Source: Thiotrichaceae bacterium
GTDB lineage: Bacteria > Pseudomonadota > Gammaproteobacteria > Eutrophobiales > Eutrophobiaceae
Assembly (NCBI GenBank): GCA_012960105.1
Contig: DUBV01000087.1
Location: forward strand, 1 to 62,541
Reading direction: 5' to 3'
DNA length: 62,541 nucleotides
A model generated the notes under the pieces. The model did not search any database. It was not told the DNA's origin and saw only the letters and a list, made by a program, of their open reading frames with translations. The translations under genes and the position numbers were made by a program. Positions 62,356-62,541 of the stretch are shown here, in pieces; position 1 is the stretch's first letter; each line of letters starts with the position of its first letter.

Positions 62356-62427
62356 AAGCTGGATTTTATAGGATTCGTTAGTACCTAATAGGCGGTAAAT
62401 TTAAGGTAAGCCACTGTTTTTAGACGT

Positions 62428-62453
62428 AAAAAAAGCCGTCCTAGGACAGCTTT
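62428..62453 (-). terminator. Rho-independent terminator of ssrA
   Basis: AAAGCTGTCC-TA-GGACGGCTTT on the minus strand pairs almost completely (one mismatch) and is followed by a T run. It starts about 12 bases after the ssrA 3' end. Confidence 0.85.
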
Positions 62454-62464
62454 AAATACGTTAG

Positions 62465-62541
62465 TGGTGGAGGCGGCGAGAATCGAACTCGCGTCCGCAA
62501 ATCCTCTGCCATTGGATCTACATGCTTAGCCGACTCTTTAA
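62465..62541 (-). ncRNA. ssrA: tmRNA (ssrA), 3' part; continues beyond the right edge
   Basis: The minus strand reads GGCTAAGCATGTAG and later GGACGCGAGTTCGATTCTCG and CCGCCTCCACCA, the conserved 3' end of tmRNA including the T-arm and CCA. The gene releases stalled ribosomes by trans-translation. Only the 3' portion lies in the window. The tRNA-like end is a common attachment site for integrative elements, fitting the integrase remnant just downstream. Confidence 0.95.

Noticed and set aside
1-62541. CRISPR array
   Set aside because: Only short tandem repeats, one 164-bp palindrome and isolated inverted repeats were found. There is no series of regularly spaced identical repeats and no cas gene.

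Overview
The window is AT-rich chromosomal DNA from a free-living gammaproteobacterium, most likely marine or aquatic. That reading rests on ttcA, a complete proteobacterial dedicated sortase system (response regulator, histidine kinase, OmpA-like PdsO, sortase target and class GN sortase), a KefB-type antiporter, YajQ, SrkA, MltF, an EgtD-type methyltransferase, an AddAB-like nuclease/helicase pair and a tmRNA gene at the right edge. A formaldehyde-activating-enzyme homologue recalls methylotrophs, but this copy seems to lack the family's active-site histidine, so it does not prove methylotrophy. I cannot name a genus.

Layout. 0-4.3 kb: a signalling cluster (sensor protein cut by the left edge, membrane-anchored UrtA-like binding protein, divergent OmpR-type regulator). 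4.4-9.1 kb: MotA/MotB-like pair, arsenate reductase, a DUF4347/HlyD chimera and a lipoprotein. 9.1-17 kb: KefB-type antiporter, small membrane protein, a palindromic MITE-like repeat, a Rap1a/Tai-like protein, ttcA, an M50 protease, two decayed membrane-protein genes, mscS and a DMT exporter. 17-25.8 kb: the dedicated sortase system, with a YyaL/DUF255-like protein downstream and a decayed membrane-protein gene on the far side. 26-33 kb: two paralogous cyclic-nucleotide-binding/rhodanese/coiled-coil proteins bracketing the Fae-like protein and an exported protein of unknown function. 33-47.3 kb: mainly housekeeping genes (PHP phosphatase, YajQ, ApbE, Tat-exported M15 peptidase, ABC exporter, SrkA, Sel1 protein, a DUF2269/DUF4166/saccharopine-dehydrogenase-like operon, MltF, endonuclease I-like protein, EgtD). 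47.6-53.6 kb: AddB/AddA-like repair pair. 53.7-58.6 kb: a broken small gene, alanine dehydrogenase without a normal start codon, a secreted unknown, aldo/keto reductase, HugZ-like protein, pilin-like protein and a single cyclic-nucleotide-binding protein. 58.7-62.5 kb: an accessory segment beside ssrA with two proteins sharing an unusual cytosolic N-terminal extension, a winged-helix regulator, palindromic operators, a 5'-truncated GGDEF gene and a 31-codon integrase remnant.

Themes. (1) Gene decay is visible at several places: frameshifts, in-frame stops, a lost start codon and truncated genes. Some lesions sit in homopolymers and could be sequence errors; the in-frame stops cannot be explained by homopolymer miscalls. 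(2) Possible contingency loci: a G8 tract inside the sortase gene and a (GAGAT)n tract in a 5' leader. (3) Cyclic-nucleotide signalling: three proteins with CNB domains and three CRP-like sites, one a perfect consensus match. (4) The best candidates for undescribed biology are the CNB-rhodanese-coiled-coil/Fae-like cluster at 26-33 kb and the leader-domain locus at 58.7-61.5 kb, whose TTCA-N4-TGAA operators also occur near 55.35 kb.
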